Shown: positions 11,951 to 21,700 of the stretch, piece by piece
Numbering within the stretch: the stretch's first letter is position 1
Layout: each line of letters begins with the position of its first letter
Source of the DNA: Suillus spraguei
Lineage: Eukaryota; Basidiomycota; Agaricomycetes; Boletales; Suillaceae
Direction: 5' to 3'
Assembly: GCA_016800925.1 (NCBI GenBank)
Contig: JABCPU010000908.1
Span: forward strand, 1-21,738
DNA length: 21,738 nucleotides
Made by a program: the position numbers and the translations under genes
Notes under the pieces: model-generated
The model's input: only the letters and a program-made list of their open reading frames with translations
Told to the model about the DNA's origin: nothing
Databases searched by the model: none

Positions 11951-12326
11951 GAATCTGAACAGATCAACCAAAACTGTCAGAATCCACGAACGACACCTGA
12001 AGGCGCCAGAGTGAGCGGAAAGGAGTGGAGGTACAGGCGAGAGCAGACACACGGCTTGCTAAGTATACAAGTCCCTCTCGTGAACCGTCCGTCGTTGTAG
12101 GCGTTCGATGACAGCATCACACATGCCATCCACAGATCCTACATGTCATACTAGGACGACTACGGGGGCGCGGACGAAAGACCGTACACCATAGAATATG
12201 TGGACTCGAATTGATTCAAAGGAAAGCGGAGCAAACACGTAGAAGAAATGGAACTTGCGCGCATGCGTGCTAAGCTTGGTACAGTTTTCCATTCTTCCTG
12301 TCGACAACTAACAATTAGTCCATGTT
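11951..12326. other. Unassigned junction region between Tao3 and Xrn1 pieces
   Basis: No coding homology is recognised. It contains the left arm of the 45-bp inverted repeat (12150-12194). It ends in a likely branch point (CTAAC at about 12307) and acceptor (ag at 12325-12326) belonging to the first intron of the Xrn1 piece. The joint with the Xrn1 piece is therefore upstream of about 12305, inside that intron. Confidence 0.5.
12150..12194 (-). repeat. Left arm of a 45-bp inverted repeat flanking the Xrn1 piece
   Basis: Read on the minus strand, the 45 bases run from CTATGGTGTACGGTCTTTCG to GTAGTCGTCCTAGT. They match 14654-14698 of the plus strand with two differences (CC-C against CT-T in the GCGCC..C..GTAG part). 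Similarity stops sharply at both ends of the match. Confidence 0.9.
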
Positions 12327-14640
12327 AGTTCTTACGCGTCCTCAACGAGACATTTTTGATCAAGTACAGCAGTTTGTATTGCAAAACCCCAGGAAACCCT
12401 CACAGCACCGTACTGCGGCCCTGACAATGCCTGATACGTTTCCCGCTCGGGAACGGAAGTTCATCAGCACCCTGGCGGAGGAGTTGCATCTGTCGGTTAC
12501 ATGGGATGAGTACGATGAAGAGGATCAAAATCTTGTCACATGGCGGCTCCCTATTCCGATAGCATATCAAGTATGTTCAGTGGCCTGTGTCATGCATTAG
12601 ACTAATCAACCATAGGACCTAATGTACGATCCAAATTCACCGATATTGGACTTTTACCCTCTTGAATTTGAGCAAGACTTAAATGGAAAGAAGCAAGAAT
12701 GGGAAGCAATCGTTAAGATTCCCTTTATTGATGAGCAGCGGCTGTTACGAGCAATGAAATGTGAGTAGCAAATTCCGCTTTTTGGTTGTAGTTCGTCATC
12801 GTTCCATGTGTGCAGCTCGAGAACATAGGTTGACCCCAGAGGAACGCCGCCGCAATGGGTTTGGAACCAGTACCAAATTTATCTTCAGTCCTGGAGAGTC
12901 CACAGTCTATCCTTCATCGTTACCGGATTTCTTCCCTCCTATATATCGTTGCACATGTAAGATGGAATCCTTCGACCTTCCAACTCTTGATGGACTCCAT
13001 CTCGTCCCTGGACTATGCGAAGGTGTATGCCTCGGTGCAAAAGCTCTCGCTGGATTCCCTTTGTGGGTACATTACCCCACACAGCACAACTAGGCTTTCA
13101 CGGTGTCAATGTACACGGTTCGTTCCGAAAGCCGCAACAAGTCAATGGCAGTTCACATACAAAATGCTCACGAAAACCGCAAGGTAGAGGATATCGCCCA
13201 GGAAATGGTTGGCAAACGCACTTTCATCGGTTGGCCTTTCTTGCAAGAAGGGCTGGTCACGGCCGTGTCCGATTCATTGTTCAAGTACGAGAAGTTGGTA
13301 CTCGTGCCTGGTACTCTGGCGAAGGTTGTTTCCAATCTGCATTCCCACCAGAGCTTGAGCCATTGGAAGGGAAAAGCTGAACGGATTGAGACGCTATATT
13401 CGAAGAGATGTGGAGTGATTACTGGTGCACGTCCGTCCGCTAAAAGGTGCGTGCTGGTACTTTATGGACGTCCGCTCTTTACACATTCGTGCAGGTTTGA
13501 AACGCTTAGAATCAGGCGCATTGGTTAAAGACTACGAAGGACCCGAAAAAGAACTCGAACAAGCCGTCCAGATGGTCATTTCAGAAGTTGCATCCGAAGA
13601 TCCCAGGTTCATCGAGAAGGATGTTCCACCTCTGTCGGAGGAATTTCCTGACGGAACGAACATTTTCTTCCTTGGCGAACACGCGTATGATGTGGCTGCC
13701 CAGGTGTCTTCAACTACTGACAGCGCTTTGTCTGTTGTTCTGGCAGTATGTCACAATGCCCTACCACAATTTATCTTTCTAAATGATCTCGTAGTTCTTC
13801 CTTTCAGATAAAACGGAGAATAACAAGTTCAAGATTATTGTTGATAGTCGTATTTCACAGCACTACTTGCCATCGTTCAAAGCAGCTTCCACAATCGGAA
13901 TGTCACCCAGAGCGCTCTCCAAAATCACGTCAAGCTTCATGGTTCCCTCCGATCATCGAAAGAACAATCTCGGACTGAGCATCAAGTTCGAGGCCAAGGG
14001 CTTGAAAGTTATTGACTACTCACGGAAGGCTGGTCGTTATTGGGAGTTTAGCGAGAAGGCAGTTGACCTCATTCGTGAATATAAGGTTGGTCCTGTCTGG
14101 ACCAAGGGGGCGACAAGCTGTTGGATTTTCCCGACAATTCCTTGATCTCATCTCTAGGATGATAGATATGGCTTGCGCTACGGACATTTTTGACTTTCAC
14201 GCTGATGCTGGGGTCAAGGAAGTAAAGTCGTGGTTCAAACCGAAGGGGGTCCGAGATCTTGAGCCAGTTTCCCTATTCTCGGACAGCCTAGCGAAGGTAT
14301 GGAATCGTCGTTTATCCCGAGTCACGTTTCATTCAAAACTGTCTTGAGAGCACTGTCAAAGAAATTGAACAGGCTGCCGATGACATCAATAAGAACAGGT
14401 CCAAAGCTGGAATCAAGAAAGCCATTGTGAAGAATATCCCTCGTCACGCAGTTCTAAAACCATCGCACGCTATCTATCAACTCCAGAACCAGCGCTTTGC
14501 CTTGGGAGACAGGGTAACTATGGTTCAAGATTCAGGTGGAGTTCCGTTGTCTGCAAAGGGTGTTGTCGTTGGGTTGAATACAAAGTCGATGGATGTCGTG
14601 TGGGATGTGCCATTTATGTCTGGTACAACGCTTGGGGACA
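12327..14640 (+). pseudogene. XRN1: 5'-3' exoribonuclease 1 (Xrn1), middle and SH3-like region fragment
   Basis: Xrn1 degrades decapped mRNA 5'-3' in the cytoplasm. The piece opens after an intron acceptor with QVQQFVLQNP and MPDTFPARERKFISTLAEEL, then DLMYDPNSPILDFYPLEFEQ, FIDEQRLLRAMK, REHRLTPEERRRNGFGTSTK, MESFDLPTLDGLHLVPGL, EDIAQEMVGKRTFIGWPFLQ, KDYEGPEKELEQAVQMVI, YLPSFKAASTIGMSPRALSK, GLKVIDYSRKAGRYWEFSEK and the SH3-like NQRFALGDRVTMVQDSGG and WDVPFMSGTTLGDK, where it stops. The N-terminal nuclease domain (about 350 residues) and the long C-terminal tail are absent. Around 12552 the frame jumps from LVTWRLP to IPIAYQ, skipping roughly 130 residues. Frame changes occur near 13068, 13122 and 13430. 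Introns are retained. It is the longest piece in the mosaic and is enclosed by a 45-bp inverted repeat. Confidence 0.95.
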
Positions 14641-14653
14641 AGTAGGTGGAACG

Positions 14654-14698
14654 CTATGGTGTACGGTCTTTCGTCCGCGCCTCTGTAGTCGTCCTAGT
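14654..14698 (+). repeat. Right arm of the 45-bp inverted repeat
   Basis: This is the partner of 12150-12194, in opposite orientation. It begins about 14 bases after the last Xrn1 codon recognised. It ends in GTCGTCCTAGT. I see no direct target-site duplication immediately outside the two arms. Confidence 0.9.
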
Positions 14699-15099
14699 TT
14701 CTCATGAAACCACTAGGGAAGCCCTCAGGGTCAATTGTAAGACCTGTTGTCATCTTGATAGACGCGGTGGACCGTGTTGCATGAGAAGGTAGAGAACTGA
14801 CTGACAAGAAGTGATTACTGTACATGTGACCAGACCAAAACAATAATCAAATAGTATTATTCACGAGCATCAGCATCTAGTAAAGATGAGGCCCTGGAAG
14901 AATTTTTAGCCCAAAGTGTGATTGCATCTGTAGACCAGATGCCTTCATGATCATCTAACTTAGTTTTGGGTCGTTTCGAGAGATGTAAGAGTGCTTGGCG
15001 AGTGAGAGAACCTCCGAGCCCATTTGTGCGGGGCGACAGTGTGCGTTTGAGATTCCCTAGTAAATGTGCATTGTTACAGAACTGGGTTGTTGGGAGAGT
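14699..15099. other. Unassigned spacer
   Basis: No gene, repeat or RNA is recognised between the inverted-repeat arm and the next minus-strand frame. The part next to 15100 may be the 3' untranslated region of that frame. Confidence 0.4.
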
Positions 15100-15511
15100 T
15101 CAGTGCGTACGTGTTTTGGATCTCGTGGTACGTGTGGGTATTGGACCTGAGTCGGCCTGTTCCCTCTTTCTCTTACCAACCCTTTCTGCCTTGTCCCTCT
15201 GCCTCCAAGCCTCAGCAGCACTCCTGGCGCCCTGAAAAAGATTCCAAGTATCACACAACAGCATAAGTCGCTGTTGAAATTCTCGAGACTCGTCCGTCGG
15301 TTGTGGGTAGCGTTCCAGAACAAGCCGACCAATTTGATCTCGGTCGCACTTTGGCCCTGCGTTTATGACAACAAACGGAGGCGTGATATGAGATAGAAGG
15401 GGCGGAAGATCAGAGTAAGGATATGGATAAGTTATTGCTGATTGCTCTTGCTCTTGCCTCGTAAGCGTTGTTGCGGGGTAGTTGGCCACCGTGGTACATT
15501 GCCTCAACCTT
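15100..15511 (-). CDS. C-terminal exon of an uncharacterised basic protein
   Basis: The frame runs without interruption from a likely intron acceptor (tttcatgcag, exon starting about 15529 to 15511) to a TGA at 15102-15100. It reads WKFRRLRQ near its start, CDRDQIGRLVLERYPQPTDE in the middle, FQQRLMLLCDTWNLFQ, AEAWRQRDKAERVGKRKREQ, and a basic tail rich in Thr and Arg. KRKR suggests a nuclear-localisation signal. The ordinary codon usage and lack of stops over about 140 codons make it a real exon and not noise. It resembles C-terminal parts of large basidiomycete-specific families of unknown function (possibly HNH-type), but I cannot name it. Its upstream exons are absent, since MFS transporter sequence begins within about 100 bases. 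It is therefore another truncated piece. Confidence 0.5.
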
Positions 15512-15589
15512 CGGAATTTCCACTGCATGAAAGTGAGTATTTCAGTGGTTGGCAATACTATGAGAAACCTACCTTTTGTTGAAAAGATA

Positions 15590-17405
15590 GAGGGGCCTCA
15601 CCAGATGACACCAAAACGACGCAGCTCTTCCCGCGTACTCGTGCGAACCTCCATGAGTAGCCTCCACGGAGGTCTCTATTGAGGTTATAGCAGCAAGACC
15701 AATTGCGGATCCAAATTGAAGCGCGCCGTTAAACATAGCACCAACTGTACTGGACATGGATGAAGGTGCAGCTTGGAAAATAGCGATACTATGAAGCAAG
15801 TAAACCGTGCTTGGAAGACTGCTATTATTTGAAACTTACTTCGTATGTGAGAAAGCAACCATGACTCCGGCGCTGCCAAGTACAAATGCTGGGAATACAA
15901 ATGGCCAATAGTTTTCGGGCTTTCCCCCACCGAGCGCCAGCAGTAAGGTGGCGACCATGCACAATGATAGACCAGTAAGGATAATCCACTTCGGACTGTA
16001 GATACGAGAGAGTGATCCAGTGCAGCTCGCAGCAAAGGCTACGATACCGAGTGGCAACCTAGAGAACAAAGAATCTTGATGGTTGGCGATATGAAGTGAC
16101 AGCGAATACCTTACATGTGAACGGCTGTCGACATCACTGACCAATGAAACACGGTTTGCCACATGATACTAAAAATAAATAAACATAACCCCACTCCACC
16201 AAAAGGATGGCAAAAGTGCAGTGGCCAACAGAACAGAGAAGTTGTTGTAGAACCATGTCCGTGGTGGTCTGGTACAAGATCAGCCGGTGATTGATGCTAA
16301 GATTTCCGTTGACATACATGGCAGCTCGGTCCGCAGGCAAAAGTGTTTCCCAGTAGAAAAACCCAGCTATCATTATAATTGAAATGATCAGGAGAATCAA
16401 TACAACCGGGGATTTCCAACCATCAGTGGAACCGGATGTCACGGCGAAAATCAACAAGATGAAGGAAACTATCAAAGTTCGTAAGCGACACAAAGAAAAG
16501 TATGCTGAAAGATTTATACCAGTCAAGACGCCTACGCCGACCAAATCAAGGGACTTCCATTTTGCCCCTTTAGGCTTACGACTGCCTGCAGTCTCTCCGA
16601 TTTGTGACGGTATCATGAAAATACAAATCAGCCGCGCATGCCACAAACCAGAAGACCCAATGGTAAGACACCCGTTGAACGAACATTGCACCGACCACAA
16701 GACCGCCCACTATGTAAAGGAACTATGAGGGTTGTCTTACGATATGCGGGATGCTCACTGTTGGCCACCGCACCACAGCCTGCAAAGAACCCTACTGCCC
16801 GAGCCTGTTCGAGTGGATCTGGAAATACCTTGACCAATAGTTTCAGAGCAGAGGGAATCGTCATCGCAGAAGCTAAGAAGTAACCTTCATCAGTCAGAAC
16901 CAACACACCAGCGAGAATGATCACCTATTCCAGTGATTGCTCTCAGAACAAGGATAGGAACTGTGGTGTAAACGAATCCTGCGCACAACGAGAGGATACC
17001 AAGAGTGGACACTCCTCCAATGAATACAGTTTCTATGAACCATTAGATTAGCATGTACGTCAGGTATGCTAGGCAGCACAGTACTAACTTGGGTTGTATA
17101 CGTCACTGAGACGGCCACTCTAAAACTATGCATTGAAGTGCAAATCAGGACTTTACGGGATGGACACGCACGATAAGTAGGAATGATGAAAAAGTTAATC
17201 GGAACCCACTAAACACCCAAGTGGATTGAATTTCAGTCATACCCATGGATGCCTCAAGTGCAGGAATCGCAGATAAGAGAGCCGACATACTCAAGGTATC
17301 TATAAATTGAGTAAGACAGAACATGACTAACAAAATGAGTTTGCGGGCAAGAGAAAGCCTTTGGGGTTCATGAATATTCGTGGAGAGGGGCAGAAGTGAT
17401 GACAT
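15590..17405 (-). pseudogene. MFS transporter (14-helix, DHA2-like), nearly full length
   Basis: Major facilitator proteins exchange small molecules or drugs across membranes; DHA2-type members have 14 helices. The start ATG (17405-17403) opens MSSLLPLSTNIHEPQRLS, then LILLVMFCLTQFIDTLSMSA and IPALEASMGMTEIQSTWVF. GRLSDVYNPK (loop 2-3 motif) and SLCAGFVYTTVPILVLRAIT follow, then MTIPSALKLLVKVFPDP, FMIPSQIGETAG, SFILLIFAVTSGSTDGWKSP, RTWFYNNFSVLL, LGIVAFAASCTGSLSRIYSP, FVLGSAGVMVAFSHT, and NGALQFGSAIGLAAITSIET near the end. About eight introns splice sensibly. Two frame changes are visible: near 16630, after FWFVACA, and at an A5 run (T5 on this strand) at 16171-16175. One base fewer at 16171-16175 would restore frame, so sequencing error is possible there. 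The last helix and stop are unclear near 15590-15640. This is the only copy with a start and most of its length. Confidence 0.9.
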
Positions 17406-17850
17406 TGTCCTGAAAAAATGCAGACAACATTGAAACGTTGCAGACTATGTCGCAGTATTATAGTGAGATAGGTCAGGGACGTACTAGCTCGCGAATGGCA
17501 ATCGAGCCAGACCCTGAGACATGCTGCGAAGCTCTCAACCATCGGAGGCGAATGGCTGGATGCTTATTTACTACTCGAGCCAGAATTCTGCGGGCTGAGG
17601 GCTTGAAGTACGGCGCGAAGCTCAGAACGTGGGCCTCGCGATTGTCAAAAGAAGCAGAATTCTTCTGGAAAGATTCCAGAGTCTGAACCCTGCTTACGGG
17701 AGCCTTCCAGAGGCCTATATATAAATATATGATTCAATGAAATCATCGAACGCTTGTATGATGGCCTGGTACCGTGACGAGCTGCAAAAGGTTTGTGTAA
17801 TACGAAAGTTTGAAAACGATTTATGAGAGGCATACCAGAGTTCAACTTGA
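17406..17850. promoter_or_regulatory. Upstream flank of the MFS gene; TATA-like AT tract
   Basis: No coding homology is recognised. The sequence upstream of the MFS start includes a TATAT-rich tract at about 17715-17732, too far from 17405 to be its core promoter, and a pyrimidine-rich stretch just before the ATG. It may be the native promoter of the MFS copy; this is inference from position only. Confidence 0.3.
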
Positions 17851-18300
17851 TCATTCGATGGGTCTTTGCAGCGAGTCCGAGGCAGGATGTACCATTACGA
17901 TGCCTGCGTACTTGTATTCTTGAGCCGTGGCTTCGCCTTCAGCTCGGACAGGATATGTGATTCTAGCCGAAACCCGAGAGGAACTTTGGATCAAGTCGTG
18001 GAGTCGGACTACGTGACAAAATTGACAAACAGCCGAATACTTGGTGAGAACCAACACGTATATTGCAGGTCCTCCTCAGTGAAAAGCGGCAAGAAAGGAA
18101 TCACGGCGCGAATTAAGGCCTGATATATGTTATATGTCCATCGCGGCCACTGCTGACAATTCTATATGGAGAAACCTTGTCGTAAAGGTCTGGTGGGCAA
18201 TCTGTCCAGTACAAGATGAACAAATAGAGCAGAAAGCGATACATCTACACACCTCGAAGAGCAAAACGATCTGGTGTTAGGGGTCAAAAGTAGTTATTGA
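17851..18300. other. Unresolved stretch with a possible small minus-strand gene piece
   Basis: A minus-strand frame (18057-17851) includes coding-like RITYPVRAEGEATAQEYKYA and GIVMVHPASDSL. Upstream, in another frame, lies AVIPFLPLFTEEDLQYTCWF. Together they could be two exons of a gene I do not recognise, but splice sites and family are both uncertain. No call is made. Confidence 0.3.
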
Positions 18301-18344
18301 GTCTTGCTTCTGTCAAGCCGATCGAGAATTCTAACACTTACATT

Positions 18345-18600
18345 ACGTAGAGCGTCAGGATAGTACGCTTTCTCAGAACCCAACCAGTTCTTCAGCTTAT
18401 TGGCAGTATTTATATACTCGTTGACGTCTTTTGATGCAAGCCTGGTTGCAAAGACCGGGGAAATCTTCGCGTTGGCGGCGACGGCAGTCTGTGGACGAGA
18501 ACTCATGATGAAGTCCTTGGATGCTGATGAAGCCGCAGAAAGCTGTTGGACTACACGGAATTGACTATCTGTAAAATATTCAAAGGCTTAGACGCCCCAT
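18345..18600 (-). pseudogene. Unrecognised gene piece between MFS and GMP synthase
   Basis: After a likely acceptor (ttttacag, near 18575) the frame reads [40 protein letters not shown] and KDVNEYINTANKLKNWLG up to a clean donor (gtaagtg at about 18342). Just upstream, [16 protein letters not shown] does not belong to GMP synthase as I know it and may be a preceding exon of the same gene. Codon usage and splice signals suggest genuine exons. I do not recognise the family. Neither a start nor a natural end is evident, so it looks like another piece of the mosaic. Confidence 0.45.
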
Positions 18601-18629
18601 CAATCTTGTGGTCGTTATAGTTGTTCCCC

Positions 18630-19485
18630 TTTGCCTCCGCTCCATTCTCTTCCTTCTCGGGAGCTTCCTCGATCTTCGACGCTTCTGTCTCGAAAAAAAC
18701 GTTGATGAACGTGTTCCCAATAATCTTACGTTTTTGCTCCGGATCTTCGACACCATGAAGTCGGGAGAGGAAGAGCTCAGAGGCATCCACCACGGTCAGG
18801 TTGACGCCAAGATCTTTATTCAGCATGTCGTTGACTTGTTGTGCTTCGTTCAGACGAAGCACGCCGTTGTCCACCATGATTGCATGGAATCTGGTATGCG
18901 AGTAAGATACAAGTCACGAAAAGAACGTAGGGGCGCACCTGTCGCCGATTGCTTCGTGCATTAACTTGGCTGCAACAGTGCTGTCGACGCCTCCGCTGAC
19001 TGCGCCGATCACACGTCCTTTCGGGCCACATATCTCTCGGATGCGAACGATTTCCTTGCCAATAAATTCCTCCTGCAATCACTGTGAACATGACAATAAA
19101 CGTAGCACCGTGATTACTTCACCATTGTCCAGTTTGGTCGGCATTGGCATATATTCAACACAAATCGACCAATGAGCTGCCTTCCCTGCGGTGAATGTGT
19201 CACCTCTGGATGGAACTGGATGCCATAAATCGACTTGGAGTTATGTGCGATGGCGGCATAAGGAGCAGTGTTCGTCCGTCAGATGACATGGAAGTCAGGA
19301 GGCATAACAGACAGTTGATCTCCGTGTGACATCCAGACCTTATCGCAAGTCAACTCGGCTTATGACAGACGAAACGAAAAACACGCACTTGCATCTGATC
19401 GCCGAGTCTTCGAACAGGGCATCGACGGAATTTCCAGATCCACTGGACCTGCTAATCTGAACCTCTGCAAGCCCGTATTAGCGAT
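18630..19485 (-). pseudogene. GMP synthase (glutamine-hydrolysing), central fragment
   Basis: GMP synthase aminates XMP to GMP in purine synthesis, using a glutamine amidotransferase (GATase) domain and an ATP pyrophosphatase domain. The fragment covers the end of the GATase ([38 protein letters not shown] with the triad His-x-Glu). Then comes [18 protein letters not shown], an intron, [19 protein letters not shown], the PP-loop SGGVDST (18977-18997), an intron, [40 protein letters not shown] and [20 protein letters not shown]. It then stops. The GATase nucleophile Cys and the XMP-binding/dimerisation C-terminus are missing. A TGA at 19281-19279 stands in the GATase part between HVI and RTNTAP. 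It joins a Ser/Thr-rich piece on one side and an unrecognised piece on the other. Confidence 0.95.
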
Positions 19486-19524
19486 GATCGCATTTTGCTA
19501 CCTGTCCCTTATAATGGCGATGTA

Positions 19525-19858
19525 GACTAATGGGTTGATGAAGACGATGTAGATGTCGCAGAGGATGATGTTGGGGTGGAGGTAAAGGATGTCACGGTAG
19601 GTCGGGACGTTAGAGAGGAAGTGGAAGCTGCTGGCGAGGTGAGACCACCGTAAGTCCAAGCGCCGTCACTGCCTAAGGGAATCTGGAAGGTAAGGGCATC
19701 AGTATGGTACGCAATGTATAGTTATCTTGAAGCGCATTTCTTCGGCCATAGAAACGAGTGTGCAAACAAAGGTACTCACACTCGGACCGTAGTAAGTGAG
19801 TGGCAGCTGAAGGGCATTCTCGCTCGTTACAGTTTGCCCTGCACCATTTTTGGACGCG
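19525..19858 (-). pseudogene. Piece of a Ser/Thr-rich, probably secreted or wall-associated protein
   Basis: One exon reads SKNGAGQTVTSENALQLPLT and YYGPSV up to a donor (gtgagtacc, about 19779). After an intron ending in ttccag (about 19684) it continues IPLGSDGAWTYGGLTSPAAS and then a run of Thr, Ser and Pro, ending STSSSSTH before a TAG. Ser/Thr-rich tails of this type are usual in fungal cell-surface or secreted proteins as O-glycosylated stalks. I do not recognise the family. No start or signal peptide is present. It abuts ABC-transporter sequence upstream, near 19860, and GMP synthase sequence downstream, near 19490. Confidence 0.5.
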
Positions 19859-19859
19859 C

Positions 19860-20068
19860 ATAATTGCCTCCATTGCGGAATAGAGTTCCTAGAAGGAAAT
19901 TCTGCGTGACCAACCAGTAATCAGAGGAGGTAGGGCGTGATAGTAAAAAAAGACATACAATGAGTGTCATGACCAGCGTGTACAGGATGATAACGAATAT
20001 AAACAAATTAAAGAAATGAACTCCGTCGTGTGCAAGCCCAGCCATCCAGTATGTGCTGAAATCCTAGA
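19860..20068 (-). pseudogene. ABC-G type transporter membrane-domain fragment
   Basis: After an acceptor (ggatttcag, about 20069) the frame reads TYWMAGLAHDGVHFFNLFIF and VIILYTLVMTL, a hydrophobic helix. A retained intron (about 19902-19956) and then NFLLGTLFRNGG follow. This pattern matches the ABC2 membrane domain of half-size ABC-G (White/Brown-type) transporters, which move lipids, sterols or drugs. Only about 45 residues are present, with no nucleotide-binding domain. The piece ends within a few codons of RNGG, where the Ser/Thr-rich piece starts. The family is likely but rests on a short segment. Confidence 0.6.
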
Positions 20069-20069
20069 T

Positions 20070-20529
20070 CAGTCCACAAGTATGGATGATGGAAGTGAAG
20101 CAACTTGCATGGTCGTTAAACACCCATGCTTCGATTGTAGAGACGGGTGGAAGGTGAGAACGAGGCCTGTCGATGTTTGGGGGAAGCTGGTAAGGCGCAC
20201 GTGGCTGAAAACATGTTTTCAGGAGTCGGTAAACCTCCTGGAGGGTTGGTACTAGTAAAAGAACACTCATCTGAGATGGAACATGGGTGCAAGCATGCTT
20301 GACATGCGAAAAGTACGCGAAGTAGTGTTAGCGGGCCTAGTACAATCGTCTAATCGACATCAGGAACCAACCAAGAATCAAAATGACCTAAGCCACAGTT
20401 GCTCATAGTTTACACAAGGAACTTTACAGCATGCAGATGGAGTAAGTGGAGGGCAGGAATAGCATTGGTGTTGGTAGTTGCAGAAGCGGCAGCAAAGACA
20501 GATAGCCTTAGGTACCGCAGCAGCGGGCA
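20070..20529. other. Spacer between gene mosaic and right-hand minisatellite
   Basis: No gene is recognised. Short frames on both strands lack familiar motifs. The first part may be intron and exon sequence upstream of the ABC-G piece. Confidence 0.35.
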
Positions 20530-21245
20530 TTTAGACCTGCAGAAGCAGCTTTCAAGTACCGCAGAAACGGTTTTAGGACCTGCAGAAGCAGCTTTCAAGT
20601 GCCGCAGAAACAGCATGAGCACCTGCAGAAGCAGCTTTTGGTACCTCAGCAACGGTATTAGGACCTGCAGAAGCAGCCTTAAGTACCGCAGAAACGGCAT
20701 GAGGACCTGCAGAAGCAGCTTTCAAGTACCGCAGAAACGGCATGAGGACCTGCAGAAGCAGCTTGTAAGTACCGCAGAAACGGTTTAGAGACCTGCAGAA
20801 GCGGCTTTCAAGTACCGCAGAAACGGCATGAGGACCTGCAGAAGCAGCTTTTAAGTACCGCAGAAACGGCATGAGCACCTGCAGAAGCAGCTTGTAAGTA
20901 CCGCAGAAACGGTTTAGAGACCTGCAGAAGCGGCTTTCAAGTACCGCAGAAACGGCATGAGGACCTGCAGAAGCAGCTTTTAAGTACCGCAGAAACGGCA
21001 TGAGCACCTGCAGAAGCAGCTTTAAGTACCGCAGAAACGGTATTAGAACCTGCAGAAGCAGCTTTTAAGTACCGCAGAAACGGCATGAGGACCTGCAGAA
21101 GCAGCTTTAAGTACCGCAGAAACAGTATTAGAACCTGCAGAAGCAGCTTTAAGTACCGCAGAAACGTTATTGAAACCTGCAGAGGCAGCTTTAAGAACCG
21201 CAGAAACGGCATGAGGACCTGCAAAAGCAGCTTTTAAGTACCGCA
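20530..21245. repeat. 42/43-bp minisatellite, about 17 copies, with a 129-bp higher-order period
   Basis: The anchor CCTGCAGAAGCAGCTT recurs at 20536, 20579, 20622, 20664, 20706, 20749, 20792, 20834, 20878, 20921, 20964, 21007, 21049, 21092, 21134, 21176 and 21218, so spacing is 41-44 bp. Each unit also carries AAGTACCGCAGAAACGG. A variant with CTTGTAAG and GGTTTAGAGACC recurs 129 bp apart (20762 and 20891), marking a three-unit higher-order block duplicated once. The unit happens to lack stops in several frames, so Ala/Ser/Leu-rich pseudo-proteins appear on both strands. I see no start context or non-repeat extension that would make it coding. Confidence 0.93.
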
Positions 21246-21359
21246 AAAACCTGATGATCAATATATGAGACGATGTGAGCTAGAACACAAATCCCGAACC
21301 TGGGAACCAAAGTCAAGAATAAGGATGGTATCGAACTGATCGTGTATTTCGGCCATTTT

Positions 21360-21700
21360 GTATGATTGAGAAACGCGTTTCCATTGAGAGCAGGGACGGT
21401 TTCCTTTTGAGAGCAGGGACGACTGCAGGTCGTGGGAGGCGACACGCAGCAGTGACGCAGTGACGACTGCAGGTCGTGGGAGGCGACACGCAGCAGTGAC
21501 GCAGTGACGATGCTGTAAGAGAACCAGTGACGCCGGGTGTGGGAATGGAAAAGAAGCAGTGACGGAGGCTGTGAGAAGAAAAGAAGCAGTGACGCAGGGA
21601 CGGTGCTGTAAAGAGAACGTAACATCGGAAGGAAAATCCGAGTGATGGGAAAAAAAAGAAGCAGTGACGGTACCATAAGAGGCAGGAGCGGTGACGGTGA
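21360..21700. repeat. GTGACG-rich minisatellite with a 44-bp direct duplication
   Basis: A 44-bp unit containing GACTGCAGGTCGTGGGAGGC and ACACGCAGCAGTGACGCAG is present twice in tandem (about 21418-21506). To the right the motif AAGAAGCAGTGACG recurs at irregular 30-60 bp spacing down to 21670. The sequence between the motifs is purine-rich. No gene is seen to the window end. Confidence 0.8.

Noticed and set aside
12140..14710. Target-site duplication at the 45-bp inverted repeat
   Set aside because: Immediate outer flanks (TGTCAT on the left, TTCTCA on the right) do not form a convincing direct repeat.
9715..19281. TGA read as tryptophan (altered code)
   Set aside because: Only one of three in-frame TGA codons stands at a Trp position, and TGG is used for Trp throughout.
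20399..21261. Long repeat-protein frames (Ala/Ser/Leu-rich) on both strands
   Set aside because: The 42/43-bp unit lacks stops by chance in several frames; units of 43 shift the frame, and there is no unique flanking coding sequence.
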